Source: Gymnothorax reevesii (Eukaryota; Chordata; Actinopteri; Anguilliformes; Muraenidae). From it: 64,000 bases of DNA. The translations under genes and the position numbers were made by a program. Positions 1-11,240 of this stretch are shown here, in pieces; position 1 is the first letter of the stretch; every line of letters begins with the position of its first letter. The stretch covers positions 76,241,501 to 76,305,500 of the forward strand of contig CM056574.1 of NCBI GenBank assembly GCA_029721435.1. The letters are read 5' to 3'. The notes below the pieces were generated by a model, which saw only the letters and a program-made list of their open reading frames with translations, was not told the DNA's origin and ran no database searches.

Positions 1-716
1 TTTCTCTCACTGCGAACATCATGAGCGGCACTCCCTCATCCCAGTCCTTTTGGGACTCCAGACAATAAGCCTTCAGCATTGATTTCAATGTTTGATGAAA
101 TCTCTCCAGAGCACCCTGAGACTCAGGATGGTAGGCACTTGAATAACAGTGTGACACTCCCAACTGCTCCAGAACCTGGTGAAACACTTTAGACATAAAG
201 TTAGATCCTTGATCGGATTGAACAGTTTTAGGGAGGCCAAGCATAGAAAAGAACTTAACAAGAGCCTTTATTACCGTGCGATCTGAGATATTCCTTAAAG
301 GAGTAGCTTCTGGAAAACGGGTGGATGCACACATGATGGTCAGCAAATACTCATTTCCACACCGTGTCTTAGGCAAGGGGCCTACACAATCCACCAAAAC
401 CCTGCTGAAAGGTTCATCAAAAGCAGGTTAAGGAAACAAAGGTGAGACTGGGATGGTTTGGTTTGGCTTTCCAGCCACCTGACAGGCATAGCACAACTTG
501 CAGTGAGCAACCACATCCTGTTTTAAGGCTAGGCCAAAAGAAATTCCGTAGAATTCTATCATAGGTCTTATTGACCACTAAATGACCAGCCATCACACCA
601 TCATGGGCCATTTTCAAAATGTCAGGTCGAAACATAGTGGGAACCACTACCTGAAACACTTGGCACCAATCATACTCTGGTGGAACGTTTGTAGGAGACC
701 ATTTCCTCATCAGCAC
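1..716 (-). pseudogene. Integrase remnant of copy A
   Basis: The minus strand encodes an H2C2-type zinc-binding segment (about 640-520) followed by a retroviral-type integrase core. The three catalytic acidic residues are visible: Asp in a VDCVGPLP context near 390, Asp in SDQGSNF near 215, and Glu in SQGALERF near 110. The core is close to the integrases of the Gmr1-like copies at 50.2 and 60.4 kb. The cysteine half of the zinc-binding segment and the junction near 420-540 are frameshifted, so no continuous product exists. The C-terminal part and the RT lie beyond the left edge. Confidence 0.8.
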
Positions 717-722
717 ACCGTC

Positions 723-2784
723 CTAAAGGAAATAACCAGTAGCCATCTCACCAAGACCATCTGAAGCTTTCTCAAAGAGAGGGAGGAGAGTAGCATCCTT
801 CCTCTGCTCAGCTTTAAGGTGTTCTCTAGGCACAGTTAGGTTACTCACAGGAGTCTCTTTCACCACGGACTCCAACAATTCAGTCTTCTCTGGAGTCTCT
901 GAACAGGAAGACACAGAGATGTTAGTACAAAGCTTACCCTCATCAAGCTTAGAGACAGACTCAAGGTAACTCAAAAATGTCTCAGACAAATCTACCACAA
1001 CAGGGTGTGGATCATCCTGCACAACACTAGGGATGTCTTTGGGAAGCATTTTAGACATGGCCCTAGTAACAGCACAAGCAGGAAACACATTTGGATATTT
1101 CTGGGATAGCTCATCAGGAGCATCCAACCTCAAGGGAACTGGAGTCACTTGGGGGTGAACAGGGACTTTTCCTCCCGCTAAATCGTTCCCCAGAATAAAA
1201 GAAATACCCTCAAGAGGCAAACTAGGCCTTATGCCAACAACAACCTGTCCAAATACAAGGGATGACTGTAACTGAACACTATGTTGGGGAACATTACACA
1301 GCCCATTTCAACTCCCCTGTATCAACACACTAGCACCAATAGCTGTTTTCTGAAAAAACAGCAAGATGTTTTCCAACACAAAAGACTGAGCTGCACCTGT
1401 ATCCCGGAGTATTTTAACAGGAACTCGGTCATCACAGTCAGCACTTATGGACACCCAGTCATCTAAAATAAATGGCTTGTACTCCTCAAGCACATCCTCA
1501 ACTCTAGGTTCAATAACCTTACCCATAGACAATGGTCTATCGAAAGAAGAAAATGCAGTACTAGCAAGAAGTGTAGATTTAGCTGCATTATTTTTCTTGA
1601 GGACATGACAGTCTGCCATCACATGACCCAGCTTCCTACAATAAAAACACTTAACATGAGAGTGGCCCTTGTGGTCCAACTCTTTCTGCTGGTTGCCATT
1701 GCTTCCAACCTTATAGGAACCAGCAGGTGTTTTAGAAACAGAAGCAGTTTGTGCTTTAGGTGAGGCATTGGGCACCCTCTCAGCACGTACAGTAGGCTTC
1801 TCAAAGACAGTCTTGTGAGTCAAGATGTACTCATCAGTAAGTTTTGCAGCTTTAGATATCTGAAGAACCTTCTGCTCATTTAAATAAGTAGCAATCTCTT
1901 CAGGAAGACAATTTTTAAACTCTTCAAGAACAATTAAGTCTCTCAGTTTATCAAAATCATCCATTTCCAGACACCGGCACCACCTATCAAAAAGGCCTTC
2001 CTTAGTGCTTGCAAACTCAACATAAGTTTGACCTTCAGGCGTCCTAGTATAACCGCTGGCAATACGATTCAGGAACCTGCTCATAGGCCCTCAAAATTGC
2101 ACTTTTTACCATGTCATAATCCAAACTACCATCTGAAGTCAAAGATGAGTAAACTTTCTGTGCTTTTCCAGTAATGACAGATTGTAACAACAAGGTCCAA
2201 ACTGTTTTAGGCCAGCCCAGAGAAGAAGCAACACGCCCACAATGTGTAAAATACTTATCCACCTCCTTCTCTGAAAAGGGGGAACCAAGCGTATATTTCT
2301 AATCACATTAAACTCAGCTACTGGGCTGCCATGCTCTGACCTGCAGGTAATTCCAAGCTCCAAATCCTTCTCCAGGAGACTCCTCTCAACCTCCAGCTTT
2401 TCACGGTCCCTTTTGGCATTAAGCTCCAATCTGAGGACCTCAATATCACGATCATACTCAAGCTTTTTCTCCCTTTCTCTACTTGTAACTTCCAGTTATC
2501 TCAAATGCAGTTCTTTAAATTTAAGCTCATACTCAAGTGCTTTCAAACAATCCCCTGATATCTCAGGTGTACCATGAGTAGGGTATAAGCCCACCTCCTC
2601 CCTGGAAAACACGTTTCTCTACCAGTTCAGCTTTAATGTGGGCCAGGATTTCATCCTTGCGACTAGACTTGACCTCAATTGCAAAATGATCAGCAATTGA
2701 CTTCAACTGCTTCACAGTACAATTACCTAGCTGTTCTACTGATGGAGCTTCAACAAACTGATCTTAATCAAACTCCATAATAAA
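723..2784 (-). pseudogene. gag-protease remnant of copy A (SCAN-like capsid, zinc knuckle, DTG protease)
   Basis: By homology to the copies further right, the start is the ATG at 2784, but an in-frame stop follows within a few codons. Order: a short N-terminal helical segment, a charged Glu/Lys/Arg-rich coiled-coil region (about 2450-2350), a capsid region ending in a SCAN-like helical block (about 2130-1830), a CCHC zinc knuckle (C-X2-C-X4-H-X4-C, about 1650-1610), and a retropepsin with the catalytic DTGA motif near 1400. A conserved segment with GNDLAGG (about 1190) follows. At least two frameshifts (near 2260 and 2080) and others around 1220-1300 break it. Protein relationship is clear; function is lost. 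Confidence 0.8.
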
Positions 2785-2986
2785 AATAAAGATCAAGAGA
2801 CTAGAATATCAAGGCTAGAGAAAAGGTATAACCTACAGGCCACACAACCTACCAACTAAAGAGACACATACAATAAACCTACATAGGTGACTGAATCTGT
2901 GGCAAACACATGTGACAAAACCACCATGTAACTCAGCTGCACCACAACCAATTAATCAGTAGCCAACCAATTAACTCAAACACAGC

Positions 2987-3003
2987 TCCCGGACGAGCCC
3001 CCA
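2987..3003 (-). promoter_or_regulatory. Primer binding site of copy A (tRNA-Pro type)
   Basis: Four bases inside the LTR, the minus strand reads TGGGGGCTCGTCCGGGA. This matches 17 of the 18 bases of the tRNA-Pro primer site known from murine leukaemia virus, with a mismatch at the last base. It fixes the 5' LTR edge at 3008. Confidence 0.8.
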
Positions 3004-3007
3004 ATTA

Positions 3008-3517
3008 TGTTACGGCATAAACCCAAGTATAGTATGGATCGAACTAAATGGTGCATAAGCCGTACCCATAAAGCCACAGGGATATCAGAGTCACTTGAAT
3101 AAAATTTGAACAGTAGGATTTATTACCTGGCCCCACGTAGGCCTTACAATCTCAGGCAGAGAAACAAACAAAATGGAACTTCCAATCAACTAAACTATGG
3201 CAGGCCAAGATGTTAACAGTAAACAAACAGTTTAGATGTTAAGATGTAAGATGTGTTTGCTTATGAACAAACTACATTTGGAAATAATAGTCGAAGACAC
3301 CCAACAACAGTTAAGACAAAAACTGAAACAAAACCTCTACAAAACAAGCAGGGTCGAGGGGGCGCGCTCATAGCTGGACTAAAACCTTTTTACAAGGCTA
3401 GAGTGAAGCAGGGCACACCCAGCAATCAGCCCAACGATCCGTCAGCAGGTGCACTGGATTCAGCCAGTCAGGTCAGCAGAACAGCACCTCAGAGGGAAAA
3501 AGGGGCGGGGTATAACA
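3008..3517 (-). repeat. 5' LTR of Gmr1-like copy A
   Basis: About 510 bp bounded by the short inverted ends TGTTA...TAACA. It abuts the primer binding site on one side and LINE coding sequence on the other. The right edge is inferred from the TG/CA rule and from the LINE frame resuming at about 3523. It shows neither the p53-like nor the CTCF-like motifs of the LTRs of the other Gmr1-like copies. Confidence 0.7.
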
Positions 3518-3522
3518 CAGGT

Positions 3523-3953
3523 ACAAAAGATGAACGCTACAAGAATAGGCTGAAGACCCTTAATCTCCTTAGTCTTAGGAAAAGGAGACTCAGGGGTGAT
3601 TATATTGAGGTCTTTAAATACGTTAAAGGGATTAACAAAGTGGATGCGGCAAATCATGTAGGATTCCTTCAACCAAGAGTTGAGAGTAGAACTCAGGGTC
3701 ACAAATGGAAGTTGACCAAAGGTAAATTTAGCACTGATATTTGGAAATATTTCTTCACCCAAAGAGTAATTTCAATGTGGAATAGCTTGCCTGACCATAT
3801 TGTTGAGGCAGAGACCTTGGGGGTTTTCAAGAGCAGGCTTAACCTAAAGCTAGATACCATTGAGTCATTTAGCATCTGAAGGGATATATTCACAATAGTA
3901 TAAAGAAACTGGCGAGCTTAGTTGGGCTGTAAGGCCTGTTCTTGCCATTCATG
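3523..3953 (+). pseudogene. CR1/L2-type LINE, C-terminal end of ORF2 and 3' end
   Basis: The plus strand encodes the typical thumb/C-terminal segment that follows the RT of CR1/L2-type LINEs: a YKNRLKTLNLLSL helix, the RRLRGDYIEVFKYVKG segment and a WNSLPDHIVEA motif, ending in a stop near 3879. About 70 bp of 3' untranslated sequence follows. Everything upstream of 3518 is displaced by Gmr1-like copy A. It meets an oppositely oriented LINE fragment at about 3954. The clade (CR1, Rex1 or L2) is not resolved. Confidence 0.7.
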
Positions 3954-5163
3954 TTATGTTAAAAGTAAGTCATGGGGGACAGAATTGAAAGCAGATGAAA
4001 AGTCTAGATATAAAATATCAATTTGTCCGCACTGATCTAGGAATTTGCCAACCTCGTGAAATACCTGGATTAACTGAGTTGTTATCGACCGACCCTTAAC
4101 AACACCATGTTGTAGGTGATGTAAGACAGGCACTACATGAGGATAGACAAAATTAAGTATGCTCCTTTCCAGCACCTTGCTATAAATGCACAATAATGAT
4201 ACCGGTCGATAATTACTCACATTTTCTTTGTCAGATTTTTTATGGACTGGAATACCATTTGCTCTTAGCCAATCAAGTGGTGATTCTCCAGTTTGAAGAG
4301 ATTTGTTAAAAAGACTACAAAGTAACGGAACCAATTCACGAGCACATTCTTTTACAATCCGAGCTGGTAACACATCAGGCCCACATGCTTTATTTATATC
4401 AAGGTTAAACAAAACTGATTCAACAATATGGACAGTAATCCTTAAATCACCCAAATGAGCATGTTTAAAGACGGTTATATCCGGAAATGTTCTTTCTAGA
4501 TGATAGGGGGAAATAGGGATTGAAAATACTAGTTGTACAGACTAGCCTTTGTGCTAGGATCGGAGGGAGTTTTATCTCTGTAAGCAACAAAACTGGGGAT
4601 ACTTTTTGTCACTGTTTTACTCATGAAGAATCCACAGAAACACTTTGGTGTTTTGGCAAGAGAATCACCGAGAACATCCAAATACTGATTGTACTTCAAA
4701 GTACATTTTTTGATTTATTCCTTAGTTTGCAAAATTTCGCCCACAATGCTGCAGTTTTGCGTTTTTAGCTCGTTTCCGTGTGGATTGTACTTTGTTGCTC
4801 AGGTGGCGCACTTCACTGTCAACCCAGGCAGGAGAATTTACATCTTTAATTACAGCGATGGGAATAAATTTATTGACAGATGAATGCACAAGATCAAGCC
4901 AACTTTGCCAATTAACATTAATATCAAGATGGAGAAGAGCAGAGTGAAATGACACTTTGTCCATGTGAGATCGTAGCCCCACAAAGTTAGCTCTTTTAAA
5001 ATTGTACACGTTTCTCGCGCATGTGCGGAGTCTGTTGACACTGTTTGAAAATTGAACTGGATCACAGCATGATCACAGTCAAACTGACCAAATGTTACAT
5101 TGGGCTTGGTGCAACGTTGAGGGATATTGGTCAAAACTAAATCCAGCACATTTCCCTTAATAT
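3954..5163 (-). pseudogene. CR1-type LINE ORF2 fragment (endonuclease end, linker, N-terminal RT)
   Basis: Read from 5163 leftwards: the last part of an APE-type endonuclease (a LDLVLTN segment, then a degenerate DCDHAVIQF histidine motif), a linker with a FKRANFVGLRSHMD segment, then RT motifs including ACGPD, NYRPVSLLC and the LDFSSAFNSVPHDLL aspartate motif (about 3985-3960). It stops just after RT motif A, where it meets the plus-strand LINE 3' end. It is 5'-truncated at about 5163, where another LINE fragment begins. Frameshifts and missing segments (about 4450-4720) show that it is dead. Confidence 0.75.
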
Positions 5164-5548
5164 GAGTAGGTTAGTCAATGATCTGAGTAGGGCAATGTAT
5201 CTTTTGGCAATGTATCTCAGCATCTGACTGGCTTTTTCAACTGCTACGGCACAATGGGTAGAGCCTGTGAGGGTTTGGTCAACAATCACTCCCAGATCTT
5301 TCTTGTGTGCAGTACATTCCAGTTTAAACCTCCCATGAAGTATTCCCGTTTTTTCCCTAATGTTTTTATTACCTACCTGTACAACTTTACATTTACATTT
5401 ACATTTCATTTGCCACATTTCTGCCCAATTCTGGATTCTATCCAAATCATCCTGAATCACTCTAGTGGACCCTAAACTATTTGCCAAACCCCCCAATTTA
5501 GTATCATCTGCAAATTTAACTAATATGCTCTCAATATTCCTATCAAGG
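5164..5548 (-). pseudogene. CR1-type LINE, RT C-terminal half (continuation of 12050-13468)
   Basis: The minus strand carries the RT catalytic FADDTK motif (about 5515-5498) and downstream palm/thumb sequence (DDLDRIQNWAEMW, KDLGVIVDQTLT). A short Lys-Cys stretch reflects a small tandem expansion of ACATTT near 5388-5410. If the Sushi element and one CAAGG are removed, the frame runs straight on from the INDL segment at about 12057, so this is the second half of the LINE to the right. The 3' end is lost at about 5164. Confidence 0.85.
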
Positions 5549-6636
5549 TGTTGGGATTTACAAAATGAACCAAGTGCGACAACCAGTAGAATACAAAAAG
5601 GAGGCTTTATTTCTGAAGGGGGCAACCCCCCACAGAGCTGGCAACAGTACAATGCCCGCAATCCAAAATCAAAGTCCAATGGGCGTAATCCAGAATTAAG
5701 GCAAAAAGAGGTCGATAAACAAGAATGTGGTACAATACAGGGTATATGCAAAGCTCGTAGTCAGGCGGTCCAGTCAGAAAGATAAATCACTTAGAATCAA
5801 GGCGTAAACAAACGTGGCACAGGAAGCTAGGAACAACGATCTGACAAGAAAGTGAACCAAACAGACATCTTAAATACACATCCGCGAGAACACATGATCA
5901 GGGAGAACAGGTGCAATCAATGGTAACAATAATCAGGGAGGGACACATGAGGAATAAACTAATTACATGAATTTGGCTGAAGCTAAAACACAGACAGGGA
6001 TCACAAGACAAACCTATGAACAGAACAGCTCCGGTCAAGGAGTACTAAAGTGCATAGTAAAAAGAAAGGAAAGCGCAAAGTAAATGTGGAAATCCACAGA
6101 AAATAGCAGCAGAGATAATGAGGGATAGGCAAGGAGGCGGAGACTAGAATTAGGCGACTGCTGAGAGATCATTAGTCAATTAGTAAGTGCAGCTATACAA
6201 TCCCAAGTGTTTGTTAGTGAGTCCAAATATACAAGGTTAGTGTGGGTTAGTAATTAGCAAAAACAATAAACTGTTAGTATGTGTTAGTAAGACAGTAAAA
6301 GAGAGAGGAAGGAAGAACACGAGATAATGAAAGATTGAAACCCAAAAACCAATAAATCACCTGAATGAGTTGCATGCAAGACAAGGGACCGTGAGCAAAT
6401 GACAAGACAGGGGACACAAAGTGCAAAGCATGGCAAAGAAAACATGGCATGAAAAATAATAAAACAAGGAAATCTAAAATACCAAAAACACAATACATAA
6501 TCCTAAGAATGGTCAGACAAAGGCAGTGGTCACTAAACACAAGAATCAATAATCATGGCAAGACCAGGCAACTTAAACTAGGCTAGGGATCATGGCATGG
6601 CAGAACTACCAAAACCAAAAGAGCAGAATCACAACA
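5549..6636 (-). repeat. 3' LTR of the Sushi-like element
   Basis: About 1088 bp with TG...CA ends. It corresponds along its length to the LTR at 10711-12049 apart from small differences and one 177-bp insertion in that copy. It contains runs of a TACTAAC-like heptad (minus strand) also seen in the solo LTRs at 15521 and 19315, which helps to recognise the family. Confidence 0.9.
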
Positions 6637-9600
6637 GTACCCCCCTCCAAAAAAAACGCCACCAGGCGTTTCACCTTGGTCTGGGGTGGTTGGCATGAAA
6701 GTTTCTGATTAAGTCCTTGTCCAAGATGTGTCGGACAGGTACCCAACTGCGATGTTCCGGTCCGTAACCCTCCCAGTCCACGAGGTACTGTAGTCCTCTG
6801 CCTCGACGACGACAGTCCAGGAGGGCAAGGACCGTGAAGGCTTCGCCTCCGTCGATGATCCGAGCAGGTGGTGGGGGATGTGCGCCTCTTGTCAGCCTGC
6901 TCCTTCATTCTGGAGACCGACCTAAGCAAGGCCTGGCGAATGGCAATCCAGGTGCGTCTGCACCTGTGCACAAATTCACGGGCTGAGGGGACGGCTATCT
7001 CCTCCTCCTGAGATGGGAACAAAGGGGGCTGGTAGCCTAGGCAGGCCTCGAAGGGGGAGACGCCGGAGGCAGCAGAGGTGTGGCTGTTCAGGGCGTATTC
7101 CACCCACGGCAACTGATGGCTCCAGGAGGAGGGGTTCCTATTACATAAACATCTTAACACATTCTCTACAGACTGGTTAGCTCGCTCGGCCTGGCTGATA
7201 GTTTGGGGATGAAAGCCTGATGATAAACTAACAGAAGTGCCAATTGCTTTACAAAATGATTTCCAGAAAAGGGCAGTGAATTGGGGCCCGCGATCGGAAG
7301 TGATGTCAGTAGGTATTCCATGAAGTCTAATAACGTGTTGTATGTCAAGTTTGGCGGTGTATTGAGCGGAAGGGAGTTTGATGAGGGGAATTAAGTGAAC
7401 TGCTTTAGAGAATCTGTCTACTATGGTGAGAATGGTGGTGTGATGATTGGAAGGGGGAAGGCCTGTGATGAAATCCAGTGCAATGTGGGACCAGGGACGA
7501 TGTGGTGTAGGAAGGGGCAGAAGCAAACCTTGAGGGGACTGGTGTGAAGCTTTAGCCTGGGCGCAGACCGAGCAAGCAGCTACAAAACCCTGAATATCTT
7601 GGGCCATTTCTGGCCACCAAAATCTTTGGAGGATGAAATCCTTGGTTTGGCGTACCCCTGGATGGCAGGACAGCATGGAGGAGTGACCCCATTCCAGGAC
7701 CTTGGGGCGCAAGGCAGCTGGAACATATAGACAGTTAGTGGGACAAGCACTGGGGGTAGCAGCATTAGTTTGGGCTTCCTTGACTTCCTTCTCAATGTCC
7801 AAACAAAGCGCATTAATAAAAGCTTCCTTAGGTTGGATAGTGTCATGGCAAGGTTCCTCCTCCTTAATCTCAAAGCAACGGGAGGGAGCATCAGGCTTGA
7901 AATTCTTACTTCCTGGTCTATAGGCTATGTGGAAATTGAAGCAGGAGAAGAATAATGCCCACCTGGCTTGACGTGGGTTAAGTCTTTTGGCTGTTTGAAG
8001 GTACTCCAAATTCTTATAATCTGTCCAGACTATAAAGGGCACTTTGGATCCTTCCAGACACTGCCTCCATTCCTCTAAGGCCAACTTCACCGCCAACAGC
8101 TCCCGGTTGCCGATGTCATAGTTTCTTTCTGCTGAGCTGAGGCGGCGAGAGAAGAAGGCACATGGATGGATCTTCCCATCCTCCGTGGACCTCTGGGACA
8201 GGATGGCTCCAGCTCCAATATTGGAGGCGTCCACTTCGAAGATGAACTGGAGCTCTGGGTTGGGAATAGTGAGGAGGGGTGCAGACGTGAAACGGGTTTT
8301 TAAATCACAGAAGGCGTTCTCTGCTTTCTCGGACCAAAGAAATTTGGACTTGGAGGAGGTGAGAGCAGTGAGAGGAGCAGCAACAGAGCTATAGTTCCTG
8401 ATGAACCGTCGGTAAAAATTAGCAAAGCCCAAAAAACGCTGGAGTGACTTACGGTCCTCTGGTCGGGGCCACTTGGTGACAGCCTCCACTTTCACTGGGT
8501 CCATAGAAATGGTGCCTGGAGAGATAATGTAACCCAGAGAAGTAGTTGTTTCTACAAAAAACTCACATTTTTCAGCCTTCACAAATAGGCGGTTCTCCAG
8601 GAGGTGACGGAGCACTTGGCGCACATGCTTAACATGGTCCTCCTGAGACTCCGAAAAAATCAAAATATCGTCAAGACAAACAAAAACAAACTTATTTATC
8701 ATTCCACGCAGAACGTCATTCACAAGACTCTGGAACACAGCTGGAGCATTGGTAAGGCTAAAAGGAAGAACCAGGTACTCCCAGTGCCCAGTGGGAGTGT
8801 TAAAAGCAGTCTTCCATTCATCCCCCTCTCTGATGCGCACCAGGTGATACACATTACGTAAATCCAGTTCTGTGAAGACTTTGGCTCCTTGCAGGAGATC
8901 AAAAGCTGTATTCATGAGTGGGAGAGGGTAGGGGTTCTTGATGGTTATTTCGTTGAGACCCCAATAATCAATACAAGGTCTTAGTGATCCGTCCTTCTTG
9001 GACACAAAGAAAAAACCAGCACCAGCAGGGGACGATGATGGCCAAATTATGCCAGCAGCAAGGGACTCTGATAGATACTTCTCCATGGCCTGAGTCTCAT
9101 GTCGAGAGAGGGAATAATGACGGCCTCTAGGGGGCATCGTACCTGGCTTCAGGTTAATGGTACAATCGTATGGACGGCGAGGAGGTAAACTGGTGGCCCG
9201 GGATTTGGAGAACACCTCCTTGAGGTCATGGAACTCAAGAGGGACCTTCTCTAGGTCTGGAATCTCTTCCGGAGATGGGTTATGTTGAGGTTCGAGGGCG
9301 TTATGGAGGCATGTCAGAGAGCAGTTAGGGCTCCAGCCCTTAATTTCATTCTTGCGCCAGTCGATATTGGGGAGGTGCTTGGCCATCCATTGGTGGCCCA
9401 AAACGATAGGTGCATGGGGTGAATGGAGGAGGAATAACTGTATGGTTTCATGGCGGTTACCTGAGATCTTGAGTCTGATGGGGCTGGTCACATGGGTGAT
9501 CTGGGCTATTTTATGGCCACTGAGTGAATTGGCTACTCGGTTCGGAAAGATCTTTTCGGTCGGAATCGCCCAGTCACGGGCCAGCTCCATATCGATCAGG

Positions 9601-9645
9601 TTTTCCTCTGCCCCAGTATGAATGAGAGCCGTGGTGGACTTACTC
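6606..9645 (-). CDS. Sushi-like Pol polyprotein (protease, RT, RNase H, integrase), decayed
   Basis: A frame of about 1000 codons stays open from the protease to the end. Order: protease around 9605, where the catalytic motif reads HTG instead of D(S/T)G; RT (about 9000-8400), whose catalytic box reads CLDD instead of YLDD; RNase H (about 8250-7980; VDASN, with TDYKNL in place of the usual His); H2C2 zinc binding (about 7700-7570); integrase core with Asp in LDFITGLP (about 7475), Asp in SDRGPQF (about 7290) and Glu in SQAERANQ (about 7190). After MKEQADKRR (about 6890) the frame leaves homologous sequence, because the integrase C-terminal domain is deleted. The ATG at 9590 is not a natural start; translation would come from gag by frameshifting. 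Altered active sites suggest no activity. Confidence 0.9.
6640..6648 (-). promoter_or_regulatory. Polypurine tract of the Sushi-like element
   Basis: The minus strand reads GGAGGGGGG after a T-run, three bases before the 3' LTR. This is the expected position of the plus-strand primer. Confidence 0.7.
6671..6885 (-). pseudogene. Out-of-frame chromodomain of the Sushi-like integrase
   Basis: In a different frame from the rest of pol, the minus strand encodes a proline-rich stretch, then [20 protein letters not shown] and an [11 protein letters not shown] segment, ending at a stop at 6671. This is the chromodomain that targets chromoviruses to modified histones. It is joined directly to the end of the integrase core, so the intervening C-terminal region has been deleted and the frame lost. 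Confidence 0.8.
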
Positions 9646-10697
9646 TCTGCCCCCCATTTCCAAAATCACTGGTAGGCACGTGCGGCTCCTGGACTCCTGA
9701 ACTGGTGTCATCCCAATCATAGCTTCATTCCTGGAACCAGGGGGAATCTTCTTGTTGGGACAATGAGCAATGTGATGTCCCCCCTTGCCACAGTAGAAGC
9801 AAACCCCCTCTCTGCGACGGCGGTCCTTCTCCTCCGCGGGGATGCGTGTACGACCCAGTTGCATGGGTTCCACCTCAGGAGAAGGTTTGTCGCCAGGAGG
9901 GGGTGATAGTGATGGAGTGGTTTGGAAGCGATGGACTGGCCGACTGTGGGGAACGGACCGTCTACGTTCTTCTAATTGAGCATCCACTCGTATAGCCGAG
10001 TCCACCAAATTATCAATCCCTCCGGTAGTTCACGTGGAGCTAGCTCGTCTTTTATAGCTTCAGAGAGCCTATTAAGAAAGGCGTCATACAATGCTCTCCG
10101 CCCCCACCTGCTGTTGGTTGCCAGGGTCTGGAAATCGATCGTGTAGTCTGCCACAGAACGACTGCCTTGGCGAATGCGTAGAATTTCTCGCCCCGCTTCG
10201 TGACCCAACTTCGTGCGGTCGAAAATCCTCCTCATCTCCTCTCCCAGTAGACCGGATGACTGTACGCAGGGTAGATCTGCTTCCCATGCAGCCGTAGCCC
10301 ACTGCTTGGCTCTTCCCGTCAGTTGCGTGATGATGAAGGCGACCCGAGCTCTTTCAGTGGGGAATGACGAGGGCTGGAGGCTAAAGATGAGATCACACTG
10401 GGTAAGGAATGCTCGACATGACCCAGGGCTGCCGTCGTAACTTTCAGGTGGAGGCAGGCGTGGTTCCCAGACAGGCAGTGGTGGAGCGGGGGCAGGCACA
10501 GGCATGGCGTGGACAGCAGGCTGGGGAGCATGCAGCAGTTGTGAATCTTGCACTGAGCGAGTGAGGTCCGCCATTTGGAGACTCATAGTCTGCATGTGTT
10601 GCATGAGAGCGCGAAGCTGACGCTCTTGAAACTCGAGGTGAATTCCCTGTTGTTTAATTGCCTCCTGCAGAGGCTGGTTAGTCGCTGGCTCCGTCAT
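9640..10697 (-). pseudogene. Sushi-like Gag (capsid and CCHC nucleocapsid), one frameshift
   Basis: It starts at the ATG at 10697, 13 bases inside the 5' LTR edge, and continues through a coiled-coil-like N-terminus, a Pro-rich linker, the capsid region (PPPESYDGSPGSCRAFLTQC near 10440) and a CCHC zinc knuckle (CFYCGKGGHHIAHC near 9805). A single-base indel near 10012 splits it into two frames. It ends at a stop at 9640 while pol is open in another frame, so a frameshift would be needed for Gag-Pol. A G-rich run near the end resembles a slippery site, but the present frames do not fit a simple -1 shift. The gag is related to PEG10/RTL-type Sushi gags. Confidence 0.85.
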
Positions 10698-10710
10698 GGT
10701 CAGATCGAAA

Positions 10711-11201
10711 TGTTGGGAATTACGAAATGAACCAAGTGCGACAACCAGTAGAATACAAAAAGGAGGCTTTATTTCTGAAGGGAGCAACCCCCCACAGAGC
10801 TGGCAACAGTACAATGCCCGCAATCCAAAATCAAAGTCCAATGGGTGTAATCCAGAATCAAAACCAGGGCACCAATCACAAAATCCATAGTCAGGCAAAA
10901 AGAGGTCGATAAACAAGAATGCGGTACAATACAGGGAATATGCAAAGCTCGTAGTCAGGCAGTCCAGTCAGAAAGATAAATCACTAAGAATCAAGGCGTA
11001 AACAAACGTGGCACAGGAAGCTAGGAAGAACGATCTGACAAGAAAGTGAACCAAACTGACATCCGTCAGTCTGCCCCTGGGTAGCTGTGGCTACGAAAAC
11101 GTAGTTTACCACCATCAGAGCGTGAATGTGTGAGTGAATGAATAATGCCTCCATTGTAAAGCGTCTTTGAGTGTCCAGAAAAGCGCTATATAAAATTGAT
11201 G

Positions 11202-11240
<39 letters not shown>

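Larger units (their letters stand above)
1..3517 (-). mobile_element. Gmr1-like Ty3/gypsy LTR retrotransposon, copy A (left part outside window)
   Basis: Reading on the minus strand, the order is LTR (3517-3008), primer binding site, gag, protease, H2C2 zinc-binding domain and integrase core, and the window then ends. No reverse transcriptase lies between the protease and integrase, so RT must follow integrase, as in Gmr1-like elements. The proteins resemble those of the two copies at 47-63 kb but are clearly a different subfamily: LTR sequence, primer site and many residues differ. Several frameshifts and stops make it dead. It is inserted in a plus-strand LINE at CAGGT (3518-3522); the second target copy is outside the window. 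Confidence 0.85.

Noticed and set aside
3253..3522. N-terminal part of a 208-codon frame
   Set aside because: It is LTR sequence of copy A read through into a LINE; only the part after about 3523 is LINE coding.
3523..5163. Twin-priming inversion of one LINE
   Set aside because: In twin priming the inverted 5' part lies upstream of the sense 3' part; here it lies downstream, so two separate LINE insertions fit better.
8604..8861. Plus-strand frames opposite the Sushi pol and other antisense frames
   Set aside because: Shadows of the minus-strand coding sequence.
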